Part shown: piece by piece, positions 35,351 through 44,552 of the stretch
Layout of the letters: each line of letters opens with the position of its first letter
Position numbering within the stretch: position 1 is the first letter of the stretch
Source: Alkalispirillum mobile
Lineage (GTDB): Bacteria > Pseudomonadota > Gammaproteobacteria > Nitrococcales > Halorhodospiraceae
DNA length: 64,000 nt
Assembly: GCF_003664325.1 (NCBI RefSeq)
Contig: NZ_RCDA01000001.1
Coordinates: 1,116,001-1,180,000, forward strand
Reading direction: 5' to 3'
The notes under the pieces: generated by a model
The model's input: only the letters and a program-made list of their open reading frames with translations
The model's database searches: none
What the model was told of the DNA's origin: nothing
Position numbers and translations under genes: made by a program

Positions 35351-36763
35351 TTACAACAGACCACCGAGCAGCCACTCGAGTTCGGCCAGGGTGATCGATT
35401 CACCGTTCAGCGAGAACTGCCCCTGGTCCATGCGGATCAGCATGCTGAGGCCACCGTTCTCACCCGGCACCAGCAGGCCGGCCCCTTCCAGGCCGCGAAT
35501 GGTCTGTGCCGCCTCGGCGTCCGCCTGCGCCTCCAGCATTGCCTGCATGTCATCGTCGGGCAGCTCACCCTGTTGCAGCATCCGGGTCATCATCGTGCCG
35601 GCCAAGGCGCCCGCCACCAGGTCCACCAGCGAATCGCGGCTGGCCTCCAGTTCAAACTCGGCGCGCAGGGCGGACAGGATCGCCTCCGGCTCCCCCATCA
35701 TCGCCATGGGTCCGAGCGCCTCGGGCACTACCTGCACCTGCAGGCGGCTGGCCACCGGCCCCTCGCCCAGGTCGAGGCTGAGCGGCCCCAGTCGCAGTTC
35801 GGGGGCCGCGGCCAGCAGGTCGGCAGTGCTGCTGGCCAGGGTGGAAAAGAGCTCCACCTGGTATTGCGGGTCGTCCTGCTCCAGCTCGTAGCGCTGAAGG
35901 AGCGGCGCCAGCCGCACCGCACTGTCCCAGTCGATGCGCGACAGCGCCGTGCTGAACTGCAGGGCCTCGCCCTGCCACTGGCCGGCCAGGTCGAAGGGGC
36001 CGCTGCGCAGCCCCATGGCCACACTCAACCCTTCGGGTTCACGCGCCATGCGCATGTCCAGCCCCAGGTCTTCCAGGACGACCGTCTCGCCCTCCGCCTC
36101 CACCGTGAAGCGCTCCACGGTCAGCTCGCTGTCGCCGAGCCAGAGCGCCGGTGCCGCGAGACGTTGGTCACCGGTCAGCCGCATACCCTGGATATGGATG
36201 GCGTGGGCCGCGTCGTCCGGCTCGGTCAGCTTGAGCCCGGGGGCGGTGGCATCCAGGGCCAGTTCGTCCTGGGCAGCGGGCACCGAGAAGCGGCCGGCAA
36301 GCCCCAGCCAATCGACCACCTCCGACCGATAGGCATCACCGTTGAATGTGCCGCTCAGCGCCCCGTCGAAACCGACGCGCGCATCCAGCCCCAGCAGGTC
36401 GATGCCCGCCAGGGCATCCTCGATGCCCGGGTCCACGTCCAGCAGGTCGATTTGCCGGGTCTGGATGCGCGCCGCATTCAGGCCGCCGCCGGCGAAGGGC
36501 CCATGGCCGATATCCAGATGCACCCGCATGCCCGGGGCATCCTCGCCCGGGCCGGCCAACTCGGGCCAACGCAGTTCCAGTTCCGCGGTGCTGGTGTACA
36601 GGCCGCGCTCGTAGCCATTCCCGGAGGCACGGACCTGCTGAGAGCTGTCGAGCAGATCAACCCACTCAGCGAAATGATCCTGGGTGGGGCCGGCCATCAT
36701 TACCGGTGCGGCAGCCAGTGTCAGAGCAACGATGGCCGCCAGCGCGAAGAAGATCCTTTTCAT
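35351..36763 (-). CDS. DUF945 (YdgA-like) family protein
   Basis: A 470-residue protein with an N-terminal signal peptide or anchor (KRIFFALAAIVALTLAAAPVMMAGP) and a long region rich in beta strands with the DUF945 style (repeated acidic, leucine-rich strands; LLQRYELEQDDPQYQ and PEAILSALRAEFELEASRD are typical). Such proteins (YdgA, YihF) are periplasmic and uncharacterised; the AsmA-like repeat pattern suggests envelope work. Start at 36763 with an AAGGATTTAAGC-type ribosome binding site. It lies downstream of a porin gene behind a terminator. Confidence 0.8.
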   Translation of the reverse strand: MKRIFFALAAIVALTLAAAPVMMAGPTQDHFAEWVDLLDSSQQVRASGNGYERGLYTSTAELELRWPELAGPGEDAPGMRVHLDIGHGPFAGGGLNAARIQTRQIDLLDVDPGIEDALAGIDLLGLDARVGFDGALSGTFNGDAYRSEVVDWLGLAGRFSVPAAQDELALDATAPGLKLTEPDDAAHAIHIQGMRLTGDQRLAAPALWLGDSELTVERFTVEAEGETVVLEDLGLDMRMAREPEGLSVAMGLRSGPFDLAGQWQGEALQFSTALSRIDWDSAVRLAPLLQRYELEQDDPQYQVELFSTLASSTADLLAAAPELRLGPLSLDLGEGPVASRLQVQVVPEALGPMAMMGEPEAILSALRAEFELEASRDSLVDLVAGALAGTMMTRMLQQGELPDDDMQAMLEAQADAEAAQTIRGLEGAGLLVPGENGGLSMLIRMDQGQFSLNGESITLAELEWLLGGLL

Positions 36764-36874
36764 ATGCTTAAATCCTTGTTGGGAGGGAGGGCTAACAGTA
36801 GCAGGCGCCCTGAAGGCCGGCAACGCCGTCGCCTCGGGGCAAAGCGCACCCCGACGCAGCCGTGCCACCAGCCC

Positions 36875-36914
36875 AAAACGAAGGAAGGCGCCAGCCAATC
36901 GGCTGACGCCTTCC
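36875..36914 (-). terminator. Terminator after the first porin gene
   Basis: A 13-bp stem with one mismatch (36883-36896 with 36901-36914) and a 4-nt loop; on the minus strand it is followed by TTCGTTTTG. It lies 28 bp after the porin stop and before the DUF945 gene. Confidence 0.7.
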
Positions 36915-36941
36915 CCGGTCCTTCCTGGTCAGCAGGGCTGA

Positions 36942-37994
36942 TCAGAAGCTGTGGACCACACCCAGGGAGAGGACCCAAGGGTTATCGCCGGCGTCGGGGC
37001 TGATGCCTTCGCTGCCCGAGCTAGCGTAGTAGTCGACATCGGTCGGTACGGCGGAAGAGTCGCTCTTGTTGCGAGTCATGCCGAAGATGCCGTACAGGGT
37101 GGTGCGATCGCTGATGAAGTAATCCGCGCCCAGCGCGTAAGTGGTAGCGCGCATGTCACTGTCATCGGCGTCGTAGTGGCTGATCTGGGCCAACAGCTCG
37201 ACCTGCGGGCTGACCATGAAGCCGACACCGGCACCATAGGCCTTGTCATCTTCCAGGCCAGTGCCTTCATCACTGCTGCTGTAGTCCTGATAGAAGGCGA
37301 AACCGCGCCAGACGTCGGTCATCTCGTAGCCGAACGTGGCCTGCCAGATTTTCAGCTTGTCTTCTGAATCCGGGTCAGCCGGATCGACGACGCCCTCATT
37401 GGCCTGCAAGTAACCCAGACTAGCGCTGATGGTGCCGCCGGCCTCGACCTCGCCCTCGAAGTCCAGTTGACCAACGAAGCGGGAACCCTTATCGGTGCCC
37501 TGCTCCGGACCGTAAACGGCGGAGAGGGAGAAGCCGTTGAAATCGGGGGTCACGTAGGCCAGCACGTTGTTGTGGCTAACCGCGCCATCGGGGCGTGCCA
37601 TGGTGTGCACACTGCCGACACGGTCGGCAAAGAGGTCTAGGCCGTCCAGGGTGGCGAACAGCGGATCGTCCAGCTGACCGCCGATCAGGGTGCCGAAGCC
37701 GCCTTGCAGACCCAGGAAGGACTCCGTGTTGTCGCCGAACAGGTCTCCGCCATCGGTGAACTCAACGGTGGTCTCGTACTGGAAGATACCGGTGAGGCCC
37801 ATGCCCAGGTATTCGGAACCGGTGATGCCCAGGTGGGAGAAGCGGTTGCCGATAAACTGGCTGCTGTCGCTCCGGTCGTCGGCGTGATCGACGGAGAGGT
37901 GGGCCTCGCCGTAGATGTTCAGGTCGCCGGCCATGACGGCCAGGGGGGAGGCCATCAGGGCCGCCGCGGATGCTGCGATGAATTGCTTCTTCAT
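36942..37994 (-). CDS. Outer-membrane general porin (paralogue 1)
   Basis: A 350-residue porin: signal peptide (KKQFIAASAAALMASPLAVMAG), then a run of amphipathic strands starting DLNIYGEAHLSVDHADD and ending in the phenylalanine (VVHSF) needed for assembly by the BAM machine. The barrel carries NVLAYVTPDFNGFSL and the strongly acidic loops typical of porins in halophilic bacteria. Trimers let small solutes cross the outer membrane. A second porin, of 360 residues and the same layout, lies 398 bp upstream on the same strand, and the two share most of their strand motifs; they arose by duplication. Each has its own terminator. Confidence 0.93.
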   Translation of the reverse strand: MKKQFIAASAAALMASPLAVMAGDLNIYGEAHLSVDHADDRSDSSQFIGNRFSHLGITGSEYLGMGLTGIFQYETTVEFTDGGDLFGDNTESFLGLQGGFGTLIGGQLDDPLFATLDGLDLFADRVGSVHTMARPDGAVSHNNVLAYVTPDFNGFSLSAVYGPEQGTDKGSRFVGQLDFEGEVEAGGTISASLGYLQANEGVVDPADPDSEDKLKIWQATFGYEMTDVWRGFAFYQDYSSSDEGTGLEDDKAYGAGVGFMVSPQVELLAQISHYDADDSDMRATTYALGADYFISDRTTLYGIFGMTRNKSDSSAVPTDVDYYASSGSEGISPDAGDNPWVLSLGVVHSF

Positions 37995-38392
37995 GGTGTC
38001 AGTCCTTGCTACTTGCCTGAGAAAAGCCAGTGAGTGTTGCGATTACACAACGGCCACCGTGTGCTGCACCTCACTGTCATCCGTCGTTTTAAGCCCTCTC
38101 CAGGGGATTTGCAAGCATTTTTTTGCAGTGCGGCAAACAGGGCGTTGCTTTTGCCCAACGGAAGTGCCGCGCGGGCTGGACGCACTGTTTTGGGGCATAC
38201 CTACAAGGGACACTGGGGAAGGCAGGCGAGAGCCGCCGACGGTCTAACCGTGCGACCGATGGGGCGCGTTGCTGCCCATCGTGTGGGGAAAACAGGAAGG
38301 GGAGCGATGAACAAAAACGGCCACCCGATTGGGTGGCCGTTTGAGTGCGCCTGATCAGATCAGGCGGACATCAGACAACTGCTGATCGTTGA
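37995..38392. other. Intergenic region between the two porin genes
   Basis: A 398-bp gap with no convincing gene; short open frames here lack homology and ribosome binding sites. Its right part contains the terminator of the upstream porin gene (38313-38342). Its left part must hold the promoter and leader of the 36942-37994 porin; a TGTAAT hexamer near 38044-38049 (minus strand) is a possible -10, without a convincing -35. Confidence 0.5.
38313..38342 (-). terminator. Terminator after the second porin gene
   Basis: ACGGCCACCC pairs with GGGTGGCCGT around a 4-nt loop; on the minus strand it is followed by TTTTTGT. It lies about 50 bp after the 38393-39475 porin stop. Confidence 0.85.
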
Positions 38393-39475
38393 TCAGAAGT
38401 TGTGGATGATGCCGACGGACAGGCCCCACTGGTTGTCGTCAGCACCAACGGTGGTGCCTTCATCACCAGTGCCGGTCTCGCGACCGAAGGAGCTCATGTC
38501 ACGAGCAGCGTTGCTGTCGTTGTTCATGATGGAGTAAACACCGTACAGGGTGGTGCGGTCGGTCCAGTAGTAGTCCGCGCCCAGGGCGTACATGGTGGAG
38601 TCGTCGCTGCTCAGGTCGGAGTCATAATGCATCACGTGCGCCTTGAGCTCGACCTGCGGGGCGACGTGGAAGCCAGCACCAATGCCGTAGACCCGGTCAT
38701 CGCCGCTGCCATCATCACCCTGCGCTTCGTCAAAAAGATCGCTGCTGCTGTAATCCTGATACAGCGCCATGACGCGCCAAGTGTCGGCTACGGAGTAAGA
38801 AGCCAGGGCCTGCCAAACCTTGTGCTTCTCGTCGAAGCCGAGGTCCAGCTTTTCGTCGACCACACCCTCGTTCGCCTGCAGGTAGGCCAGCGAGAAGAAC
38901 AGGTTGCCTGCGCCGACTTGGTTGTCGTAGCGACCTTCGACCACGAAGCGGTCACCCTTGTCCACACCCTGATCCGGGCCGTAAACGAAGGTGCCGCTGA
39001 AACCCTCGAATTCGGGGGTCACGTAGGCCAGCACGTTGTCGTGGCGGGTGTTGTTGCCCGGGGTGCTGGTCAGGTTCTGCACGTCACCCAGACGGTCACC
39101 GAACAGCTGGTTCTGGTCGATGGCGGTCTTCAGCGGGTCGTCGATGCGGCCACCCAGGATGGTGCCGAAATCGCCCTGCAGACCCAGGTAGCTGGTCCGG
39201 TTGTCGCGGAACAGGCCATCGTCGTTGTTGGTGGGCATAGCGGCTACTTCGTACTGGAAGATACCGGTCAGGCCCATGCCCAGGTACTCGGAACCGCGGA
39301 TGCCGAGGCGGGAACCGTTGGAGGACAGGAACTGGCTGGACTCGTCACGGTCGTCCAGGTGATCCACGGACATGTGAACACGGCCGTAGATGTCCAGGTC
39401 GCCGGCGGCGGCGGTGGCGATGGCCAGCGGGGAGGCCATGGCCGCGGCGGCGGCAAAGGTGATGATCTTCTTCAT
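38393..39475 (-). CDS. Outer-membrane general porin (paralogue 2)
   Basis: A 360-residue porin with signal peptide (KKIITFAAAAAMASPLAIATAAAG), first strand DLDIYGRVHMSVDHLDD, the shared internal block NVLAYVTPEFEGFSGTFVYGPDQG and the terminal phenylalanine (GIIHNF). It matches the 350-residue neighbour along its whole length. Start at 39475 with GAGGAGAAACGCCCC before it, a strong ribosome binding site, and a good predicted promoter 110 bp upstream. The acidic extracellular loops differ most between the two, which suggests different permeability or regulation. Confidence 0.93.
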   Translation of the reverse strand: MKKIITFAAAAAMASPLAIATAAAGDLDIYGRVHMSVDHLDDRDESSQFLSSNGSRLGIRGSEYLGMGLTGIFQYEVAAMPTNNDDGLFRDNRTSYLGLQGDFGTILGGRIDDPLKTAIDQNQLFGDRLGDVQNLTSTPGNNTRHDNVLAYVTPEFEGFSGTFVYGPDQGVDKGDRFVVEGRYDNQVGAGNLFFSLAYLQANEGVVDEKLDLGFDEKHKVWQALASYSVADTWRVMALYQDYSSSDLFDEAQGDDGSGDDRVYGIGAGFHVAPQVELKAHVMHYDSDLSSDDSTMYALGADYYWTDRTTLYGVYSIMNNDSNAARDMSSFGRETGTGDEGTTVGADDNQWGLSVGIIHNF

Positions 39476-39583
39476 GGGGCGTTTCTCCTCAGAAACAGTA
39501 GCGGCGAATTTCGCTTCCCTCTCGGGTTGTTGCTTACCTGCAACATTTTTTAGTGATGTCGCGTGGCAACGTCACGTGGGAGT

Positions 39584-39612
39584 TTTATACAACACGCTCT
39601 GGAGGCGTGCAA
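39584..39612 (-). promoter_or_regulatory. Predicted promoter of the second porin gene
   Basis: On the minus strand, TTGCAC (39607-39612) and TATAAA (39584-39589) with a 17-bp spacer, preceded by an A/T tract (around 39620-39632) like an UP element. It leaves a leader of about 100 nt before the porin start. The rest of the gap to lgt (39476-39877) holds no gene; an AT-rich stretch at 39620-39720 may also serve lgt. Confidence 0.55.
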
Positions 39613-39877
39613 GTCTGAAAAGCAAAAAAATTAAGGCGATGGCGTTGTTTTTTGACGACATTAGGCGGCATCGCCCCGGCACTATTGCTGTTTTTTTCGC
39701 GCAACATGCTGAATAGACCGAGAAATCTCTTTCCTTGCAGCAGCTTGCAGGCAGAAGCTCAGGTGCTGAGGAAAGTTTGGCCGGGTTGGGCGCGGACACC
39801 GAGGGGATGGGTGGGCAGTGCGCAAACCACACCGTCGGGCGCTGCGCGTCAGCCGGGCGAACGGGTATGATGCGCGC

Positions 39878-40663
39878 ATGATCACTTATCCTGACATCGA
39901 CCCGGTCGCCATCCAGCTCGGGCCCCTGGCCGTGCACTGGTATGGCCTGATGTACGTGTTCGGCTTTGCCGCCGGCTGGTGGCTGGGCCGCATCCGCGCG
40001 AAACGGCCCCACTCGCCCCTCACCCCGACCCAGGTGGACGACCTGGTCTTTTATATCGCGGTGGGCATAGTGGCCGGCGGCAAGCTGGGTTACCACCTGT
40101 TTTACAACCTGGGCGGCATCGCCGCAGACCCGCTCTCGCTGCTGCGGCTTTGGGAGGGGGGCATGTCGTTCCACGGGGGCATGCTGGGGGTATTCATCGC
40201 CTGCTGGCTGTTCCAGCGCAAGGTGGGCTGCGGGTTCTTCCGCATGACCGACTTCGTGGCACCGCTGATCCCACCGGGGCTCGGCTTCGGACGCATCGGC
40301 AACTTTATTAACGGCGAGCTCTGGGGGGCGCCCAGCGACCTGCCCTGGGCCATGGTCTACCCACCCCTGGGCCCGGATCCGCGCCACCCCTCGCAGCTGT
40401 ACCAGGCCCTGCTGGAGGGGCTGGTACTGTTCGCTATCGTCTGGTGGTTCTCCAGCCGCCCCCGCCCGGCGATGGCGGTCAGCGGGGTCTTCCTGGTCGG
40501 CTACGGTACCTTCCGCTTCCTGGTGGAGTTCGTCCGGCTCCCGGACGCGCACATCGGCTACCTGGCCTTCGGTTGGGTGACCATGGGGCATGTGCTGACG
40601 CTGCCGATGATTCTGGGCGGGGCATTGCTGCTGTGGCTGGCTTACGGCAAGAGCAAGGGCTGA
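39878..40663 (+). CDS. lgt: Prolipoprotein diacylglyceryl transferase
   Basis: A 261-residue membrane enzyme with about seven helices. It has the N-terminal [10 protein letters not shown], the HGGMLG block with the essential histidine region, and the Lgt signature [16 protein letters not shown], whose arginine and asparagine are catalytic. It transfers diacylglycerol from phosphatidylglycerol to the lipobox cysteine, the first step of lipoprotein maturation; several lipoproteins are encoded in this window. Start at the ATG at 39878; the open frame upstream has no family similarity. Confidence 0.95.
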   Translation: MITYPDIDPVAIQLGPLAVHWYGLMYVFGFAAGWWLGRIRAKRPHSPLTPTQVDDLVFYIAVGIVAGGKLGYHLFYNLGGIAADPLSLLRLWEGGMSFHGGMLGVFIACWLFQRKVGCGFFRMTDFVAPLIPPGLGFGRIGNFINGELWGAPSDLPWAMVYPPLGPDPRHPSQLYQALLEGLVLFAIVWWFSSRPRPAMAVSGVFLVGYGTFRFLVEFVRLPDAHIGYLAFGWVTMGHVLTLPMILGGALLLWLAYGKSKG

Positions 40664-40744
40664 CCTTGAGCGGGTCGGCCAGCCGGCTTCTACAATCCGG
40701 GGCAATAATCACGGCCGCATGGACCTGTTCGCCCGGGAGCCCTG

Positions 40745-41932
40745 ATGGATTTCAACGCCTATCGCCAAGCCCTCTCTGATTGGCTGCAAGGGGCCGAACT
40801 GCCCTTCTCCAACGAGGAGTTCTCCACCCGCCTGAACCAGACCCGCGCCCTGATGCAGCACGCAGGCCGAGACGCCCTGTTGCTCACTGATCCGGCCGAC
40901 ATCTTCTACCTCACCGGCTACCACACCTTTGAGGTTTCGGTGCACACCGCGCTGGTGGTGACGGCGAACCGCCTGGTCTTGCAGGTGCCATCCATCGAGA
41001 CAGGCCCCGCCGTGGTGACTGCCACTGTGGATGAGGTGATCGGTTACCGGTGGGAGGGCATTGATGAGGTGATCACGCCGCTGGCCGATCTGTTGGCACC
41101 CTGCCGCGCTATCGGACTGGACACCTTCAGCGCCGGGCTGCGCCTGGGCGTCATCCAGCCCCTGCAGGAGCGCCTGGGGCAGGAGCGTTTTCATGGCGAT
41201 GGCGGAGCGCTACTGGATGGTCAGCGACTGGTCAAACGGGAGGTGGAGTTGGCCTGTCTGCGGGAAAGTGCCCGGATCACCGCCGCCGGGCTGGCTGCGG
41301 CCGAGGCAATCATCACGCCCGGTATCACGGACAGTGATGTGGCCGCCGAGGGTGCCAGGGCGCTTATGGCAGAAGGCAGTGAATTCATGAGCCTGCAGCC
41401 GATCGTCACCAGCGGGCAACGCAGCAGCGTGATTCACCTGAACCACAAGCGCACACCGATCGTTGCCGGCGATCCGGTGTTTCTGGAGTTTGGATCGGCT
41501 TATCAGCGCTACACCGCGCCCATGATGCGCACCGCGGTGGCCGGCCGCGCCAGCCCCGAGATGCAGGCGGTGCGGGATGTCTGCCGGGGTATTTTTGAAG
41601 CGCTGACAGACGCCATGCGGCCCGGCCGGACGTTTGATGATGCGGCGCAGGCGGCGGAGAAAGTGCTGGCGCCCCACGCCGATCGCCTGTTTTTCTCCGG
41701 CGTGTTCGGCTACGCCGTGGGCGCGCAGTTCCCGCCCAGTTGGGTGGAGGGGACGGGCTTTATCGCCCGCGGTCAAATGCGCCCCTTCGAGGAAAACATG
41801 GTCTTGCATCTGCCGATCTGCCTCCGCCTGCCCGGGCAGTGGGGCATTGGCATCAGCGATACCGTGCAGGTCACCGCCACTGGCGGCGTGCCCCTTACCA
41901 ACAACGACTGGGCGCTTAATGAGCGGCCATGA
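40745..41932 (+). CDS. M24-family, creatinase/DoeA-like hydrolase
   Basis: A 395-residue protein with the creatinase N-terminal domain (about 25-150) and the pita-bread M24 fold (about 155-385). The metal ligands of aminopeptidase-type M24 enzymes are absent: the place of DLG...SD reads LEFGSAYQRYTAPM, and the GHG-type histidine site reads FGYAVGAQFPPSW. That is the pattern of metal-independent members such as creatinase and ectoine hydrolase DoeA, so it probably cleaves a C-N bond in a small molecule, not a peptide. It lies 81 bp after lgt and 151 bp before the ergothioneine operon. A role in compatible-solute or betaine-type catabolism is possible but not shown. Confidence 0.75.
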   Translation: MDFNAYRQALSDWLQGAELPFSNEEFSTRLNQTRALMQHAGRDALLLTDPADIFYLTGYHTFEVSVHTALVVTANRLVLQVPSIETGPAVVTATVDEVIGYRWEGIDEVITPLADLLAPCRAIGLDTFSAGLRLGVIQPLQERLGQERFHGDGGALLDGQRLVKREVELACLRESARITAAGLAAAEAIITPGITDSDVAAEGARALMAEGSEFMSLQPIVTSGQRSSVIHLNHKRTPIVAGDPVFLEFGSAYQRYTAPMMRTAVAGRASPEMQAVRDVCRGIFEALTDAMRPGRTFDDAAQAAEKVLAPHADRLFFSGVFGYAVGAQFPPSWVEGTGFIARGQMRPFEENMVLHLPICLRLPGQWGIGISDTVQVTATGGVPLTNNDWALNERP

Positions 41933-42083
41933 GGCTGGAGTGGCGGGCTGCGCAAAGCGTGAACCACAGCAAGATACCTGAAATACTTGTACTGAAGCTA
42001 TACGGCGGCTATATGAATATATGTTGATATTGAACCCGTAACCACGCGGTTCGTGACATGACGCTGATTGAGGGACCAGCACC

Positions 42084-42869
42084 GTGTGCAGAATGGCAGC
42101 CTATACCGGGCCTCGGCTACCGCTGGAAATCTTCCTGAACCACCCGCCACACAGCCTGATCCAGCAGGCGCACGCCCCACGTGAGACCCTGTCCGCCACG
42201 GTCAATGCCGACGGTGTGGGTATCGGGTGGCTTGATGCCGCCGGGCGCCCCGCCACCTACCGCTCAACACTGCCCGCCTGGGCAGACCCCAACCTGGAAT
42301 CACTGGGCCGGTCGCTGGAGAGCGCCCTCTGGGTAGGTAACGTCCGCAGCGCAACAGACCCGCTATCCAACGGATACGCCAACACGCAGCCCTTTATCGG
42401 GGACGACCTGTTATTTCTGCATAACGGTTTCATGGAAGCGTTTGGCACTGCCCTCCGAGGTCGTTTCCGGCGTGCTCTGGAGAGCCGATTTGAGGCGGAC
42501 ATTCACGGCACCACCGACTCTGAATACCTGTTTGCCCTGCTGCGCCAGGAGGCAGCGTCATCTGACAACGGACTGGAAGCCGCCCTGCGGCCCACACTGG
42601 CACGGGTTCAGGACTGGTTGGCCACCGCCGACGCCCATGCACTACTCAACCTGGTCGTGGCGCAGGGGGCTCGGCTCATTGGTGTGCGCCATGCCGTTGG
42701 CATGGACTGCCCCAGCCTGTACGCCCACCCCGCACATCCGGCGTTCCGCGGCGGCGCCCTGATTGCCTCGGAGCCTCTGGACAACCACGACGGTTGGACA
42801 CCCATCCCCCCGCACCATACGTTCACCCTGGAGCCTGGCGCCGATGCGGTTTCCCCTATACCCCTCTGA
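42084..42869 (+). CDS. egtC: Ergothioneine synthesis glutamine amidotransferase-like protein EgtC
   Basis: A 261-residue class II amidotransferase with the N-terminal nucleophile Cys2 (MCRMAAYTG), exposed after removal of the initiator, and GNVRSATDPL and LFLHNGFMEAF as substrate-site blocks. EgtC removes the glutamate from gamma-glutamyl-cysteinyl hercynine sulfoxide in ergothioneine synthesis. It overlaps egtB by 26 bp, so the genes are coupled. Start is GTG at 42084. The AT-rich 100 bp before it probably contain the operon promoter. Neither egtA nor egtE is present in the window. Confidence 0.88.
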   Translation: MCRMAAYTGPRLPLEIFLNHPPHSLIQQAHAPRETLSATVNADGVGIGWLDAAGRPATYRSTLPAWADPNLESLGRSLESALWVGNVRSATDPLSNGYANTQPFIGDDLLFLHNGFMEAFGTALRGRFRRALESRFEADIHGTTDSEYLFALLRQEAASSDNGLEAALRPTLARVQDWLATADAHALLNLVVAQGARLIGVRHAVGMDCPSLYAHPAHPAFRGGALIASEPLDNHDGWTPIPPHHTFTLEPGADAVSPIPL

Positions 42870-44070
42870 AGCGGTCGCGCCACGGGACCGGGCCGACGCG
42901 CTTCAGGCCCTGGCCAGCCACCATGGGCGGGCGCGGGCTCTCGCCGAGACGCTTACCGAGGCGCAACTGCGTCGGCAATACCATCCGGAGCTGAGCCCGG
43001 TCGGCTGGCACCTTGGCCATTGCGCCCTGATGGAACACCACTGGGTGGAAGAACGTGTGGGCGAGGCTGCCCCGGACAGCGCGCTGCACGCCCTCTATTT
43101 CCCGGAACTGAGCCCAAAGGATGAGCGCGCAACCCGCCTGCCGGCGAGGGACGCGCTCATGGCGTGGACCACCGGGGTGCATGAGCGCACCCTGAGCCGG
43201 TTTGCCGACCCGCCCGGCTGGCTGAACGCCCACCCCCTGATGGCGGATGACTACCTGCTCCACTTTCTGGAGCAGCACTTCGCCCAGCACCACGAGACGC
43301 TGCTCTACTGTCTGACGGCCATCACCGCATCAGAGCCCGCCTCAGCGCCCGGGCCCGATGGAGACGGAACACCCTACTCCGCGCCAACCGGGCCCGACGC
43401 CATTCACCTGGCCCCGGGGCGGTACCGCGTCGGGGCCGACCATGTGCGCGCCTACGATAACGAGCGGCCGAGCCACACCGTGCAACTGGAGGGCGCCTGG
43501 CTGGCGCGCCGCCCGGTAACCAACGCCCAGTGGCTGGCCTTCATGGCGGCCGGCGGTTACGGCGACGACACCTGCTGGTCGAACGAGGGCGCGGCCTGGC
43601 GCGAGCGGAATCGGGTCACATACCCGTGGAACTGGCATCCGCTCGAAGGGGGGCGCTTCATTTCTAGCGGCCCCCTCGGATACGAGCCGCTCCAGCCCGA
43701 TGCGCCGGTCAGCGGCATCAGCCACTACGAGGCCGAGGCGTTCGCGCGCTGGGCCGGGGCCCGCCTGCCCCACGAGTTCGAGTGGGAGGCGGCCGACCGC
43801 CAGGGGCTGCTGACCGATACCGGTCGGGTCTGGGAGTGGTGCAGCAACCCCCTGGCCCCCTACCCCGGTTTCAGGCCGTTCCCCTACGACGGCTATTCCA
43901 TGCCCTGGTTCGACGGCGAACACCCGGTTTTGCGCGGTGGCTGCCGATTCACGCATCCGGGCATCAAGCGGTCCTCTTTCCGCAACTTTTTCCAGCGTCA
44001 CGTCCGGCATCAGCAGGCCGGCCTGCGGCTGGCCTGGGATACGCCGCCAAGCGAGGTAAAAACGCCATGA
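42844..44070 (+). CDS. egtB: Ergothioneine sulfoxide synthase EgtB
   Basis: A 408-residue protein with an N-terminal DinB-like domain and a C-terminal formylglycine-generating-enzyme (sulfatase-modifying) domain, the EgtB layout. Three iron-binding histidines are expected; candidates are His56 or His59 of GWHLGHCAL and the pair in EQHFAQHHE (His145, His149). C-terminal blocks RPVTNAQWLAFM, RLPHEFEWEAA, RGGCRFTHPG and KRSSFRNFFQ are typical. It couples hercynine with gamma-glutamylcysteine or cysteine using oxygen. The ATG at 42844 lies inside egtC; the stop overlaps the DUF427 start (ATGA). Confidence 0.93.
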   Translation: MRFPLYPSEAVAPRDRADALQALASHHGRARALAETLTEAQLRRQYHPELSPVGWHLGHCALMEHHWVEERVGEAAPDSALHALYFPELSPKDERATRLPARDALMAWTTGVHERTLSRFADPPGWLNAHPLMADDYLLHFLEQHFAQHHETLLYCLTAITASEPASAPGPDGDGTPYSAPTGPDAIHLAPGRYRVGADHVRAYDNERPSHTVQLEGAWLARRPVTNAQWLAFMAAGGYGDDTCWSNEGAAWRERNRVTYPWNWHPLEGGRFISSGPLGYEPLQPDAPVSGISHYEAEAFARWAGARLPHEFEWEAADRQGLLTDTGRVWEWCSNPLAPYPGFRPFPYDGYSMPWFDGEHPVLRGGCRFTHPGIKRSSFRNFFQRHVRHQQAGLRLAWDTPPSEVKTP

Positions 44071-44546
44071 CCCGTCCATCTGAGACCGAGTCCGTCTGGG
44101 ACTACCCGCGCCCACCCCGGGTAGAGCCCGTGCATGCGCGCCTCCGGGTCATCCATGAGGGCGGGCCCCTGGCGGATGCCGACGGCGGGTTCCGGGTGCT
44201 GGAGACGTCCCACCCACCCTGCTACTACCTTCCCCCCGCGCGTATCGACTGGTCCCGGCTCACGCCCAGCGAGACGCGCACCTTCTGCGAATTCAAGGGG
44301 CACGCGCGTTACTGGGACCTGCAGACGGCGTCGGGCACCGTGCGAGACGTCTGCTGGGCCTACGACGACCCGGTGGCCTCCCATGCAGATATCGCGGGCT
44401 ACGTCTCCTTCTATGCTGGGCGGGTGGACGCCTGCTACGTGGGCGACGAACGCGTTCGGGCCCAGGCGGGAAGCTTCTACGGCGGCTGGATCACCAGCAA
44501 TATTCACGGCCCCTTCAAGGGCGAACCTGGGACGGAGGGATGGTAG
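44067..44546 (+). CDS. DUF427 domain protein in the ergothioneine operon
   Basis: A 159-residue protein whose middle matches the DUF427 fold: VWDYPRPPRVEP at the start, ETSHPPCYYLPP, FCEFKGHARYWD, WAYDDPVASHADIAGYVSFY, and YGGWITSNI near the end. DUF427 proteins are small beta-rich, tryptophan/tyrosine-rich proteins of unknown function, found across bacteria and fungi. Here it is placed between egtB and egtD with an ATGA overlap at one side and 6 bp at the other, so it must be translated with them. A direct role in ergothioneine synthesis, such as replacing a missing step, is a hypothesis from position only. Confidence 0.85.
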   Translation: MTRPSETESVWDYPRPPRVEPVHARLRVIHEGGPLADADGGFRVLETSHPPCYYLPPARIDWSRLTPSETRTFCEFKGHARYWDLQTASGTVRDVCWAYDDPVASHADIAGYVSFYAGRVDACYVGDERVRAQAGSFYGGWITSNIHGPFKGEPGTEGW

Positions 44547-44552
44547 ACGGCC

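Noticed and set aside
38034-38354. Short plus-strand frames between the porin genes
   Set aside because: No ribosome binding site or homology, and they run through the terminator of the porin gene.
41985-42060. Candidate egtC promoter TTGTAC/TATATG
   Set aside because: Spacing is 17 bp and the region is AT-rich, but both boxes match poorly (three and four of six), so it is only mentioned as a probable promoter region.
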